Source: Marinobacter nauticus (lineage in GTDB: Bacteria > Pseudomonadota > Gammaproteobacteria > Enterobacterales > Shewanellaceae). From it: a stretch of DNA of 64,000 nucleotides. Below the pieces are notes generated by a model. The model was not told the DNA's origin. It was given only the letters and a program-made list of their open reading frames with translations, and searched no databases. The translations under genes were made by a program, and so were the position numbers. Positions 7,415-16,302 of this stretch are shown piece after piece. The DNA lies in the NCBI RefSeq assembly GCF_019801015.1, contig NZ_JAHVJZ010000005.1, positions 186,001 through 250,000 of the forward strand. The letters are read 5' to 3'. Numbering within the stretch: the stretch's first letter is position 1; every line of letters starts with the position of its first letter.

Positions 7415-8836
7415 ATGATGATGTTCCGTCCCACTCTGCTCACCCTGCTGCTTTGCGCCACACTGCCGGCGGCTGCCAGCGATAACCAGCCGTTTGCCCC
7501 CTCTTATCTGACGGTTAAAGAGGGCAAAGAAGCCCAACTGAAACAGTTCAGCAGCCCGGAAACCTGCAAACGCTGCCATCCCCGCCAGTACGCGGGCTGG
7601 CAGGGCTCCATGCACTCCATCGCCTTTATCGATCCGGTCTACCAGGCCGAAGCGGCACTGGGCACCGTGGAAACCGATGGCGCCACGCACAACCTGTGCA
7701 AGGGCTGTCATACCGCCATCGGCACCGTAGCGGAAACCATCAGCTACGACAGTGAAACCGGCAAGTTCGGCGGGTTCACCACCCAGGGCGTTGCCGAGCG
7801 TGGCGTAAGCTGCGAAACCTGCCACAGCGTCAGCGCCACCAACATCGAGCACACCGCCATGGGTGAGCACGGTAACGCCTCACTGGAACTGGCCACCGAC
7901 CGCATCAAGCGCGGCCCGTTTGATGATGCCAAGGCCCGTGGCCATAAGACCGAATACTCCGAACTGCACACCCGCTCCGAGTTCTGCGCCAACTGCCACA
8001 ACGTGTTTAACCCGGTGCACGGCAACTTCCCGCTGGAACACACCTACGAGGAGTGGAAGCAATCCGACTACGCCAAAGCGGACATCCAGTGTCAGGACTG
8101 CCACATGGTGCCGGTGGAGATCGCGGTGCGCGTAGCGGATGAGATGAAGCCGGTGTCTGAGCTTGAGCAGCATCGCCTCAGCGGCCAGGCGGCCCGGGGC
8201 GGCCCGGTACGCTCCGTGGTACACGATCACGGCTTTGTGGGCGGCAACGCCGTGCTGGCTCCGCTGCTGGGCGTAGAAGGGGCGGAAGCGCACGCTCTGG
8301 AAGCGAAGACCCGCCTGCAAACCGTGGCAGAACTGGAAACCGCCATCACCGAAACCGATGGCAAAGCCCAGCTTAACGTCACCGTTTATAACCGCCGGGC
8401 GGGCCACGACCTGCCCACCAGCCTGAGCTTTATCCGCCAGGTGTGGCTGGAAGTGGTGGTGGAAGACGCCCAGGGCAAAACCCTGCTGCGCTCCGGCTCC
8501 CTGCAGGCGGATAACAGCCTGCCGGAAGGCACCGTGGTGTTCCAGGACACCGCCGTGGATATTGATGGCAAGCCGGAGCACAAGCCCTGGAAGATCGCCC
8601 GCTTCTCGGTGGAGAACAGCATCCCGGCCAAAGGCAGCAAAACCGTGCAGTACGCCTTCCCGATGCCGGCTGAAGGCCAGTACCAGGTCACCACCACCCT
8701 GCACTACCGCTCCTTCGACCAGAGCGTCGCGGACTACCTGCTGGAAGAGAAAGTGACCGTGCCGTCCATCACCATGAGCACACTGACTCAGCGCTTTGAA
8801 GGCGCCAGACTGCTCAGCAGCGACAACACGCTGTAA
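7415..8836 (+). CDS. Periplasmic pentahaem cytochrome c (c554/multihaem family)
   Basis: A 473-residue exported protein with a signal peptide ending near AAASD and five CXXCH haem c sites: CKRCH, CKGCH, CETCH, CANCH and CQDCH, all in the first ~235 residues. The remaining ~240 residues contain no haem sites and look like a beta-rich domain (YNRRAGHDLPTS...). The haem part resembles the cytochrome c554-type family of Shewanella-like bacteria, which pass electrons to terminal reductases or act as reductases; the partner is not visible here. Three consecutive ATGs (7415, 7418, 7421) make the exact start uncertain; the Shine-Dalgarno is weak. Followed by a strong terminator, so probably monocistronic. 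Confidence 0.88.
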   Translation: MMMFRPTLLTLLLCATLPAAASDNQPFAPSYLTVKEGKEAQLKQFSSPETCKRCHPRQYAGWQGSMHSIAFIDPVYQAEAALGTVETDGATHNLCKGCHTAIGTVAETISYDSETGKFGGFTTQGVAERGVSCETCHSVSATNIEHTAMGEHGNASLELATDRIKRGPFDDAKARGHKTEYSELHTRSEFCANCHNVFNPVHGNFPLEHTYEEWKQSDYAKADIQCQDCHMVPVEIAVRVADEMKPVSELEQHRLSGQAARGGPVRSVVHDHGFVGGNAVLAPLLGVEGAEAHALEAKTRLQTVAELETAITETDGKAQLNVTVYNRRAGHDLPTSLSFIRQVWLEVVVEDAQGKTLLRSGSLQADNSLPEGTVVFQDTAVDIDGKPEHKPWKIARFSVENSIPAKGSKTVQYAFPMPAEGQYQVTTTLHYRSFDQSVADYLLEEKVTVPSITMSTLTQRFEGARLLSSDNTL

Positions 8837-8840
8837 ACTG

Positions 8841-8870
8841 AAAAAGCGGGGCATCTCCCCGCTTTTTCTT
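8841..8870 (+). terminator. Rho-independent terminator of the cytochrome gene
   Basis: AAAAAGCGGGG (8841-8851) pairs with CCCCGCTTTTT (8857-8867) around CATCT. The RimI-like gene starts only about 30 bases later, so it needs its own promoter or readthrough. Confidence 0.88.
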
Positions 8871-8897
8871 TGCCCCCAATTGTTAGGACCCACGCTG

Positions 8898-9335
8898 TTG
8901 AACACTCACATTGTCCTGGCCACCAAGGCCGATCTCACCGCCATCCACCAACTGGAACGTGACTGCTTTGGTGACCACTGCTATCCGGACTTTTTCTTCC
9001 GCCAGGCGCTGGATTGCTGGGGCGATCAGATGTGGATCGCCCGGCAGGGAGAGCGAGTGCTGGGCTATGTGCTGATGGCCCCGGGGCAGGAGGGCGATGG
9101 CTGGGTGCTGGCATTGGCGGTATCAGAAGCCGCCCGCGGTCAGGGCCTGGCCCGAACACTGATGAACACCGCGCTGAGCCATGCTGCTGGCCGCTACCGC
9201 CAGCTGAAACTCACCGTTGACCCCAACAACACCCCGGCACAGTCGCTGTACCAAAAACTTGGCTTTGAAGTGATCGGCGAGGAAGTGGATTACTTTGGAC
9301 CGGGTGAAACCCGGCAGGTAATGCAGAGAACCTGA
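8898..9335 (+). CDS. GNAT N-acetyltransferase, RimI-like
   Basis: A GNAT protein of 145 residues when started at the TTG at 8898, which has AGGA nine bases upstream; the only in-frame ATG lies inside the preceding gene and before its terminator. The acetyl-CoA pyrophosphate loop is seen as ARGQGLARTLM (R/Q-x-x-G-x-G/A), preceded by the VLALAVSEAARG strand, and followed by NNTPAQSLYQKLGFEVIG, the beta-6/alpha-4 signature of RimI-type enzymes that acetylate protein N-termini or small molecules. Substrate not predictable. The gene stands alone. Confidence 0.8.
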   Translation: MNTHIVLATKADLTAIHQLERDCFGDHCYPDFFFRQALDCWGDQMWIARQGERVLGYVLMAPGQEGDGWVLALAVSEAARGQGLARTLMNTALSHAAGRYRQLKLTVDPNNTPAQSLYQKLGFEVIGEEVDYFGPGETRQVMQRT

Positions 9336-9374
9336 ACAGCCAACAGGTAGAAAACCAGGCTAACCACAAAAGCA

Positions 9375-9397
9375 CAGGCGGGGATTTCCCCCGCCTG
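9375..9397. terminator. Hairpin between convergent genes
   Basis: CAGGCGGGG (9375-9383) pairs with CCCCGCCTG (9389-9397). There is no T run on either side, so termination activity is uncertain. Confidence 0.45.
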
Positions 9398-9423
9398 CAT
9401 GTCAACCTATCTGAATCTATGGA

Positions 9424-12312
9424 TTAATCTTTGACGCATCGCATATTAAATCCTCTGCGAGAGCGTTCATAATTGTAATTTTGATATGAGGGTGACGAAT
9501 AGGTTTTCATGTTTTCGATCTTCATAACTCTGAGAATCATGTTTGATTGCCCTATCCCCGTATATATCATCGTGTAGCCTGATTCGTTCGCGAGTTCACC
9601 ATTATGTTTACGCGTCCCCGCATTACCAACATACATATGTGATTCAGAAAAGTTGTTAATGACATCTCTGGAAACCAGATCGTCGATATACTTAAACTCA
9701 GTCTGCAACTCATTCATAGTAGGCACACGATAACCAACCGGACAATAAACTCCCGTGGTTGTCAGTGTCATTCCACTGTTCTCGCCAAAGTAATTTTGCG
9801 CAACCGTTAGATTATCATCTCCATCTTCGCGCGCTCTTCTGGCGATGGTGTTCCAATAGTAATCCGTCGAAATGAATGCGCTGGTCGGCGGCGCCAAACC
9901 GTGTGTATCAAAATCAACCTCGCCAAAAACCGTGTCTACCTCACTGTCCGGTAACTCCGGGTTCATAAAGATTTCATGACCATCATGCACCCGGCCAACC
10001 TGGTAATAGTTACCGCGACAAGTTGGCAAGATCTCATCTGAAGACACGCTGGCATCATGACACTTGCTCGAGGCCCCCAGGTTTTGTGCTAAAAATACCA
10101 GTCCGGAGCCAGGAGAATGCGTCAACTCATAATCGATGCCACGATAACGCAGTCGGTCTACCGGAATCATATTTTCAGTATTAACATCAACCAGTGTCCC
10201 ATCTTCAGACTGGCCTTTAATACCGATAACCTTAACTAACAGAACCTGATCTTCCGAGTAATATCCTGCGCTGAATTTAGTGCTTTGCACCAATCCATCT
10301 TCAGTAAGTTCACTGTCGGATTCACCTTGGGCATAAAGATACTTTGTCCCTTTTCCTCGCTGCAGAGCTTTAACCGTTACGTCGCTGGTGGATAACGTCG
10401 CCGTCAACACATCACCGTTTTCCGGATCAATAGCGACATCACTCACGGTAATGCTGTCATCGGACAGAACAAATTCTGCACTTACGATGCTGATAGGGTC
10501 GATGTTTTTATTAAAACGAACGTAAAGCTTATTCCCATTATCACCGTCAACATCTGGATTTTCAGGTTTAAAGCTGGCACCCAAAATACCAAAGTAACTG
10601 GGATCCTCATTAATGCTTATTGTTGTGCTGCCGGACAACTCCACTTGGTGATCATATCGCGTCCATTGCGCGATATATGAAAGGGTGATTTTTTGTATCT
10701 CTGAGTGGAAAATATCCTGTGTCAGCTTTACATCAAATCGGCTCTCGCTTTCATTCCACTCCAAAGTGACCAGACCTGAATCGTCACCCATCAGTGATAC
10801 GCTCCAGCCAGGCGGATGCAACAGTTTTCCATCAAACGCCTTTGCGGAGAGATAGGCAACGACACTGCCAGCTTTTGCACCAGAATCCGCACTCGCTTCT
10901 GTCACCTGGCCACCATCGACCGGAGCCAGCGTAACGTCAAACTCCGAAGCACCGACAGCCAACAGATTGTCATTAAAGAACTGGATGTAATCGGCCAATG
11001 CCCACGCTTGCGCATCAATGCCCATTTCCAGCTGATAGCGAATAGCGTCTAACGTGGAGCCATTGAGTTTGATACCCAGCAAGTTCGCCATATCCCGCCG
11101 CAATTCAGTACGGTTATAAAGCGCGGCTCCCAGCATCGTGTCACGCAGTTGCTCCAGAACATAGAACAGGTCATCCGGGCTATAGAAGCGGTCAGAGTCA
11201 CGGCTATGCTGACTCGCGGAATCCAACAGCTCATTGAACAGAGAAACGTAGATGTCAGCCTCATCACTCGCCAGAATCGCCTGGTTACGAGCGGACAGAA
11301 CGAAGGTGCTCTGAAGCGCCTCCGCTGAGAAGCTTGCCTTGCTCTCCTCTCCTTCATCATTAACGACGAAATGCTCAATGTAGCTATTGGTTGCATTAAA
11401 TGCCTGTTCAAATCCTTTCTCGGGAGCACTCTCCAAAACATCCGAAAACAGATCGATACCAATGGTATCCAGCGTACCCAGCTTCTCTTGAATTCGATAC
11501 GTGTCCATAAAGGAGTAAAAGTCACCAACATCAGTTGGTGCTGGATCGCTAGTATTTCCAGTGCTCAGCAACCGAGCCGGCGCAATCGCTTCCGGGGCGC
11601 CATAACTGCTGATAACGTCATGGATCTTCGCCAACTGACTGACCCGGTAGAATTGCGAAACATTCATTTCGCCTTCATATTCCGACCGGCTGTGATCAAT
11701 AAAACGGCTAACCACATTATCAAACGAGTCTTCACCGCCGTAACTTTCCAGATACTCGCTAAATGGCGCATCCTGACCAAGGGAAATGACGTAGTAAAGC
11801 AAGCGGGATATTTTAGCAACTTCAATGTCGTTGGCTTTCTCAAAGTTGCCGATAAGGCGTGCTTTATCGACGCCAGTAAGGGAGGCAAGTTGGTCCAGCT
11901 TCGCCGCCTGCTCGTGCTTTGGCGAGCCACTGATGAACGTAGTGATGGGCGACGCGAGCTGTCCGTCATGGGTTCTGAGCGTGAACGCAAGCGCCGTGTC
12001 ATCCCCTTCTTCAATCAAAGTGGAAAACGCCACCGGATAAACGATGCTTTCACTGTCGATCTTAAAGGTGTACGTGCCATCGCCATTCACTTCCGCCACC
12101 CGATTGTCAGCATCTGATGCAACCGCAGACAAAAAGGTGGGGGAAGTGGTAAAGGCGGTTTCCATCACTTTCTCTTCCGGTACCACAGGCACTTCAACGA
12201 GCACCTCTTGCACAACAGGCACCTCAACGATTTCCTTTTCTGTACAGCCGGTAATCGCTGTCAGCATTGAAGAGGAAACCAGTATGCTTGACAGTGTTTT
12301 TCTATATTCCAT
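9424..12312 (-). CDS. Very large lipoprotein with C-terminal FISUMP-like domain
   Basis: A 962-residue lipoprotein: basic start, hydrophobic stretch and lipobox LTAITGC with lipidated C23, then a low-complexity Glu/Val/Pro tether (EVPVVQEVLVEVPVVPEE, about 30-47) that would hold the protein off the membrane. The middle region is acidic and alpha-helical, then Ig/Big-like beta-rich stretches (about 500-700). The last ~100 residues carry CPVGYRVPTMNEL and end GFNMRCVKD, the pattern of the Fibrobacter-succinogenes-major-paralogous (FISUMP) domain, here probably surface exposed. Function unknown; adhesion or sensing is a guess. The gene is visibly richer in A+T than both neighbours and uses AT-ending codons, which suggests horizontal acquisition. 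Confidence 0.75.
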   Translation of the reverse strand: MEYRKTLSSILVSSSMLTAITGCTEKEIVEVPVVQEVLVEVPVVPEEKVMETAFTTSPTFLSAVASDADNRVAEVNGDGTYTFKIDSESIVYPVAFSTLIEEGDDTALAFTLRTHDGQLASPITTFISGSPKHEQAAKLDQLASLTGVDKARLIGNFEKANDIEVAKISRLLYYVISLGQDAPFSEYLESYGGEDSFDNVVSRFIDHSRSEYEGEMNVSQFYRVSQLAKIHDVISSYGAPEAIAPARLLSTGNTSDPAPTDVGDFYSFMDTYRIQEKLGTLDTIGIDLFSDVLESAPEKGFEQAFNATNSYIEHFVVNDEGEESKASFSAEALQSTFVLSARNQAILASDEADIYVSLFNELLDSASQHSRDSDRFYSPDDLFYVLEQLRDTMLGAALYNRTELRRDMANLLGIKLNGSTLDAIRYQLEMGIDAQAWALADYIQFFNDNLLAVGASEFDVTLAPVDGGQVTEASADSGAKAGSVVAYLSAKAFDGKLLHPPGWSVSLMGDDSGLVTLEWNESESRFDVKLTQDIFHSEIQKITLSYIAQWTRYDHQVELSGSTTISINEDPSYFGILGASFKPENPDVDGDNGNKLYVRFNKNIDPISIVSAEFVLSDDSITVSDVAIDPENGDVLTATLSTSDVTVKALQRGKGTKYLYAQGESDSELTEDGLVQSTKFSAGYYSEDQVLLVKVIGIKGQSEDGTLVDVNTENMIPVDRLRYRGIDYELTHSPGSGLVFLAQNLGASSKCHDASVSSDEILPTCRGNYYQVGRVHDGHEIFMNPELPDSEVDTVFGEVDFDTHGLAPPTSAFISTDYYWNTIARRAREDGDDNLTVAQNYFGENSGMTLTTTGVYCPVGYRVPTMNELQTEFKYIDDLVSRDVINNFSESHMYVGNAGTRKHNGELANESGYTMIYTGIGQSNMILRVMKIENMKTYSSPSYQNYNYERSRRGFNMRCVKD

Positions 12313-12758
12313 ATAGCCCCAAGTTTGTTATAGACACCATGAGTTTTCCGTCTCGCGCCTCGGACATCACAAACGTTCCCAGTGAACCGAAACTCTTAGA
12401 AAGAATAAATTTTTCATTAGTGCGGTAATACTCTCTCACCCGACAAAGGTGTATCCAGATCGTAACCAGCGAGACAAAAACCACTTTGATAACAGGCCCT
12501 AAGAACAAGGGCTGCCTTTAAGGATGAAAAAGGTAAATTGCACGAACGCCTGACTACAAGCCCATAGGACACACCCAAATAAAAACCTAAAAACAATTTA
12601 TATTAATTCTGTTTGGGCAAATGAAAGCGTCAAAGAAATACTCTTCATTGCATATTTACCTAACAAGAGATGCATCTCGTCAGAATGCGTCGGAAACGCA
12701 TAAAAAAATCGCCCGGCAATGCCGGGCGACTTTGTGATGCGTGGACGAGGTGTGACCC
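12313..12758. other. 446-bp AT-rich non-coding region
   Basis: This long gap precedes the large leftward lipoprotein gene and follows the chemoreceptor gene. It is markedly AT-rich in 12520-12700. It holds a perfect 12-bp palindrome GAGATGCATCTC (12667-12678), an inverted repeat ATGCGT-CGGAA-ACGCAT (12685-12701) and the chemoreceptor terminator (12709-12729). I see no convincing gene; it is a candidate regulated promoter region for the lipoprotein gene. Confidence 0.5.
12702..12731 (-). terminator. Rho-independent terminator of the Aer-like gene
   Basis: TCGCCCGGC (12709-12717) pairs with GCCGGGCGA (12721-12729) around AAT; read leftward the hairpin is followed by seven T residues. Confidence 0.88.
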
Positions 12759-14333
12759 TCAGATGGCGCGCATCACACTCTGTTGCCAGAACTGCGTCGC
12801 CAGTTGAGCCTGTTTGGTGGCCAGGCGGGACATCTCATGCCCGCCCTTGGCCGCATCCGCCGCCTGGTTAAGGCTGCATTGTGCCAGCTCACTGATGGTC
12901 TGGATGGCGGCACTGATGTCCTCCGTCACCACCCGTTGCTGACTCATCGCCGCGGCGATGGCATCGCTCATCTGGTTGATGGTCACCACGTCGGCGCGGA
13001 GCATCTCAAACGCCTTATCCGCTTCCCGGGTCAGCACCACCGTTTCCTGAGCCGCCTGCTGGCCCTGCTGCATGGCGACACTGGCACTGCGACTGGAGCT
13101 CTGGAACTGGGCCACAATGGCCTCAATCTGGGCGGTGGACTCCGCCGTCCGTTTGGACAGGTTGCGCACTTCGTCAGCCACCACCGCAAAGCCCCGACCG
13201 GACTCCCCGGCACGAGCCGCTTCAATAGCCGCATTCAGGGCCAGCAGGTTGGTTTGCTCCGCGATCTCCCCGATCACATCCAACACCTTGGCGATCGCCT
13301 GGCTGTCCCGTTCAATGGTGGCCACCTCCTGAGCGATTCGGGCCACTTCATTGCTCAGAGAATCGATGGAGCCGGTCACCTTACCCAGCACCTGACTGCC
13401 CTCATCGGCAATCTCCTGGCTGCGGGCCAACGCTTCAGCCACCCGGGTGGCGTTGTCCGCCACTTCACCAAAGCTGGCGCTCATCTCCTCCACCGCCGCG
13501 GCCGCCGCGGTAGTTTGCTCATGCTGGCGATGGGCCCGGTCCTGGGTTTGCAGCACCGTATCATTCAGCTTGCGGCCCTTTTCACACAGGGCCGAGGCAC
13601 TGTCCGCCATCCGCCCTACGACGCCGCCGGTTTCGGTGGAGAGGAAGTGCATTGCCAACTCAATCTGACCCAACTCATCATTGCGTCCGGTAAAGACACC
13701 CTGGGCCAGCGGGTCCTCGATGATCGCTTTGGACTGTTCCGCCAGGGTCATCAGAGGGCGCAGCCAGTAATGCATCAGGCCCACTCCCATTACCATCCCG
13801 GCGATGGTGCCGGCCACCGGCTGCCAGCTGGCCAGAGCGCCGGTGACGGCGGTGGAAAGCAGGGCAATCAACAGCAATCGATTGCGATATCCCAAGCGGG
13901 CCGGTTTCAGAAACTTGGGCGGTTTACCGGCATTGATGCGCTGATACACGCTCTCCGCTTTGGCGATCTGTGCGTCGGTTGGGCGACGTCGAACCGACTG
14001 ATACTCATGCACTTCGCCATCTTCGACCACCGGCGAAATGTAGGCATTTACCCAGTAGTGATCGCCGGATTGAGTGCGGTTTTTCACCAGACCAAACCAG
14101 GATTGGCCAGACTTAATGCGTTGCCACAGGCTGGCGAACGCCGCAGGCGGCATATCAGGATGGCGCACCACGTTATGGGGCTCCCCACGCAGTGCTTTGG
14201 CGTCATACTCCGCGATCCCGGCAAAGTCCGGGTTGGCGTATTTGATGTTGCCTTTCAGATCGGTGGTTGAGAGCAGGATGGCGTCGCCAGGGTAGCGTTT
14301 CTCCTGGCCAGTGATAGGTTGGTTATTGCGCAT
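12759..14333 (-). CDS. PAS-domain methyl-accepting chemotaxis protein, Aer-like
   Basis: A receptor of about 524 residues that signals to the CheA/CheW chemotaxis kinase. The N-terminal PAS domain ([20 protein letters not shown] ... [12 protein letters not shown] ... WVNAYISPV) is of the Aer type, where bound FAD reports redox or energy state. A hydrophobic segment near 160-190 anchors it without a periplasmic domain. The C-terminal half is the long coiled-coil signalling domain with the conserved hairpin tip around [19 protein letters not shown] and [17 protein letters not shown] use the start at 14333 ([11 protein letters not shown]), which matches the Aer consensus; an upstream in-frame ATG at 14378 would add 15 non-conserved residues. 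Monocistronic. Confidence 0.88.
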   Translation of the reverse strand: MRNNQPITGQEKRYPGDAILLSTTDLKGNIKYANPDFAGIAEYDAKALRGEPHNVVRHPDMPPAAFASLWQRIKSGQSWFGLVKNRTQSGDHYWVNAYISPVVEDGEVHEYQSVRRRPTDAQIAKAESVYQRINAGKPPKFLKPARLGYRNRLLLIALLSTAVTGALASWQPVAGTIAGMVMGVGLMHYWLRPLMTLAEQSKAIIEDPLAQGVFTGRNDELGQIELAMHFLSTETGGVVGRMADSASALCEKGRKLNDTVLQTQDRAHRQHEQTTAAAAAVEEMSASFGEVADNATRVAEALARSQEIADEGSQVLGKVTGSIDSLSNEVARIAQEVATIERDSQAIAKVLDVIGEIAEQTNLLALNAAIEAARAGESGRGFAVVADEVRNLSKRTAESTAQIEAIVAQFQSSSRSASVAMQQGQQAAQETVVLTREADKAFEMLRADVVTINQMSDAIAAAMSQQRVVTEDISAAIQTISELAQCSLNQAADAAKGGHEMSRLATKQAQLATQFWQQSVMRAI

Positions 14334-14460
14334 GTCCCGTCGATTCCGTCGCGTGGGGGTAGCGTGCCATGGTGCCAAATCACGCTGCCGACGACTTTGC
14401 TTCAGATCACAACGAGTTACGCCGGTTCGGTAAAAAATTGATTCAAATCAGCACACTGAG

Positions 14461-15348
14461 ATGAAACGACTGACCTTTGTAAGCTTGCTGTTGCTGCTGG
14501 GCTGCGAAAACACCCAGACGCCTTGTACGCCGCCTGCTGCCGCGGTGCCTCAGAGCCTGTATCACGATGTGGCCGCACTGACCGCGCCGCCGATGATGGG
14601 CCGGCGCACCGGCACCAACGGCGCCATGCTCGCGGCAGACTATCTGGCAGAGCGGTTCGGGGCCATGGCGGTGACGCCCTGGTCAGGGCAGTTGCGGCAT
14701 CCGTTTGAGTACGGGCCGTCGTTTCTGGCTAAGTCCGGCGAAAATCTGGTTGCCTGGGTGCCTGGCCCGCCACCTTACCGGCTGGTTGTCGCCCACTATG
14801 ACCATCTGGGCCGGGTCAACGGTAAGGTGCACCCCGGTGCCGATGACAACGCCAGTGGTGTGGCGGTCCTGCTGGCTCTGGCGGAACGCGCCAGCCAATC
14901 CTCCCCGTCCCAGGGTCTTATCTTTGCCGCTGTGGACGCCGAAGAGAATGGCCTCCACGGCAGTCAGGCCCTGGCCCGGCAACTGGCATCAGTGCCGCTG
15001 GAGTGGGTGTTGAATCTGGATATGGTGGGCCGCCCGCCGCGGGATAACCGTGCCCAGCTGTGGTGGCGACAAGACTGGCCTGAGGGTTCGCAGGCGCTGG
15101 CGACGGTCAGCGGTGCGCTGTGCGTGGAAGCGGGACGGCGGAGAATGAAGGGGCAGGATGGGGTGCGCTATGACACGCTGGACGCCTCCGACCATTACCC
15201 GTTTCACCGGGCCGGGGTGAACTGGCTCTATCTGGGTGTGCCGCCCCATAAGGATTACCACACGCCCCGGGACCAGGCCGGACGGCTGGATTATCAATTC
15301 ATGGCGGGCATACTGGAGGGCAGCTGGGCACTGTTAAGCCAGCCATAG
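14461..15348 (+). CDS. M28-family zinc aminopeptidase-like lipoprotein
   Basis: A 295-residue M28 metallopeptidase. The lipobox LLLLGC puts the lipidated Cys near residue 15, so the enzyme should be tethered in the periplasm. The five co-catalytic zinc ligand motifs are all visible in order: HYDHLG (His), GADDNASG (bridging Asp), DAEENGLHG (catalytic Glu plus Glu ligand), NLDMVGR (Asp) and DYHTPRD (His). Such enzymes usually remove N-terminal residues from peptides. It is short for the family and lacks a PA insert. It starts divergently from the Aer-like gene and ends at a terminator shared with metF. Confidence 0.87.
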   Translation: MKRLTFVSLLLLLGCENTQTPCTPPAAAVPQSLYHDVAALTAPPMMGRRTGTNGAMLAADYLAERFGAMAVTPWSGQLRHPFEYGPSFLAKSGENLVAWVPGPPPYRLVVAHYDHLGRVNGKVHPGADDNASGVAVLLALAERASQSSPSQGLIFAAVDAEENGLHGSQALARQLASVPLEWVLNLDMVGRPPRDNRAQLWWRQDWPEGSQALATVSGALCVEAGRRRMKGQDGVRYDTLDASDHYPFHRAGVNWLYLGVPPHKDYHTPRDQAGRLDYQFMAGILEGSWALLSQP

Positions 15349-15350
15349 AA

Positions 15351-15376
15351 AACGGGGCCATCTGGCCCCGTTTCGC
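15351..15376. terminator. Terminator between convergent M28 peptidase and metF genes
   Basis: AACGGGGCC (15351-15359) pairs with GGCCCCGTT (15364-15372) around ATCT, followed by T residues. Confidence 0.75.
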
Positions 15377-15378
15377 TG

Positions 15379-16284
<906 letters not shown>

Positions 16285-16302
16285 CTATCAATCCATCTTT
16301 CA

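Noticed and set aside
12302-12508. 68-codon leftward frame just upstream of the giant lipoprotein gene
   Set aside because: It overlaps the start of the lipoprotein gene, has no good ribosome site or recognisable motif, and lies in AT-rich leader sequence.
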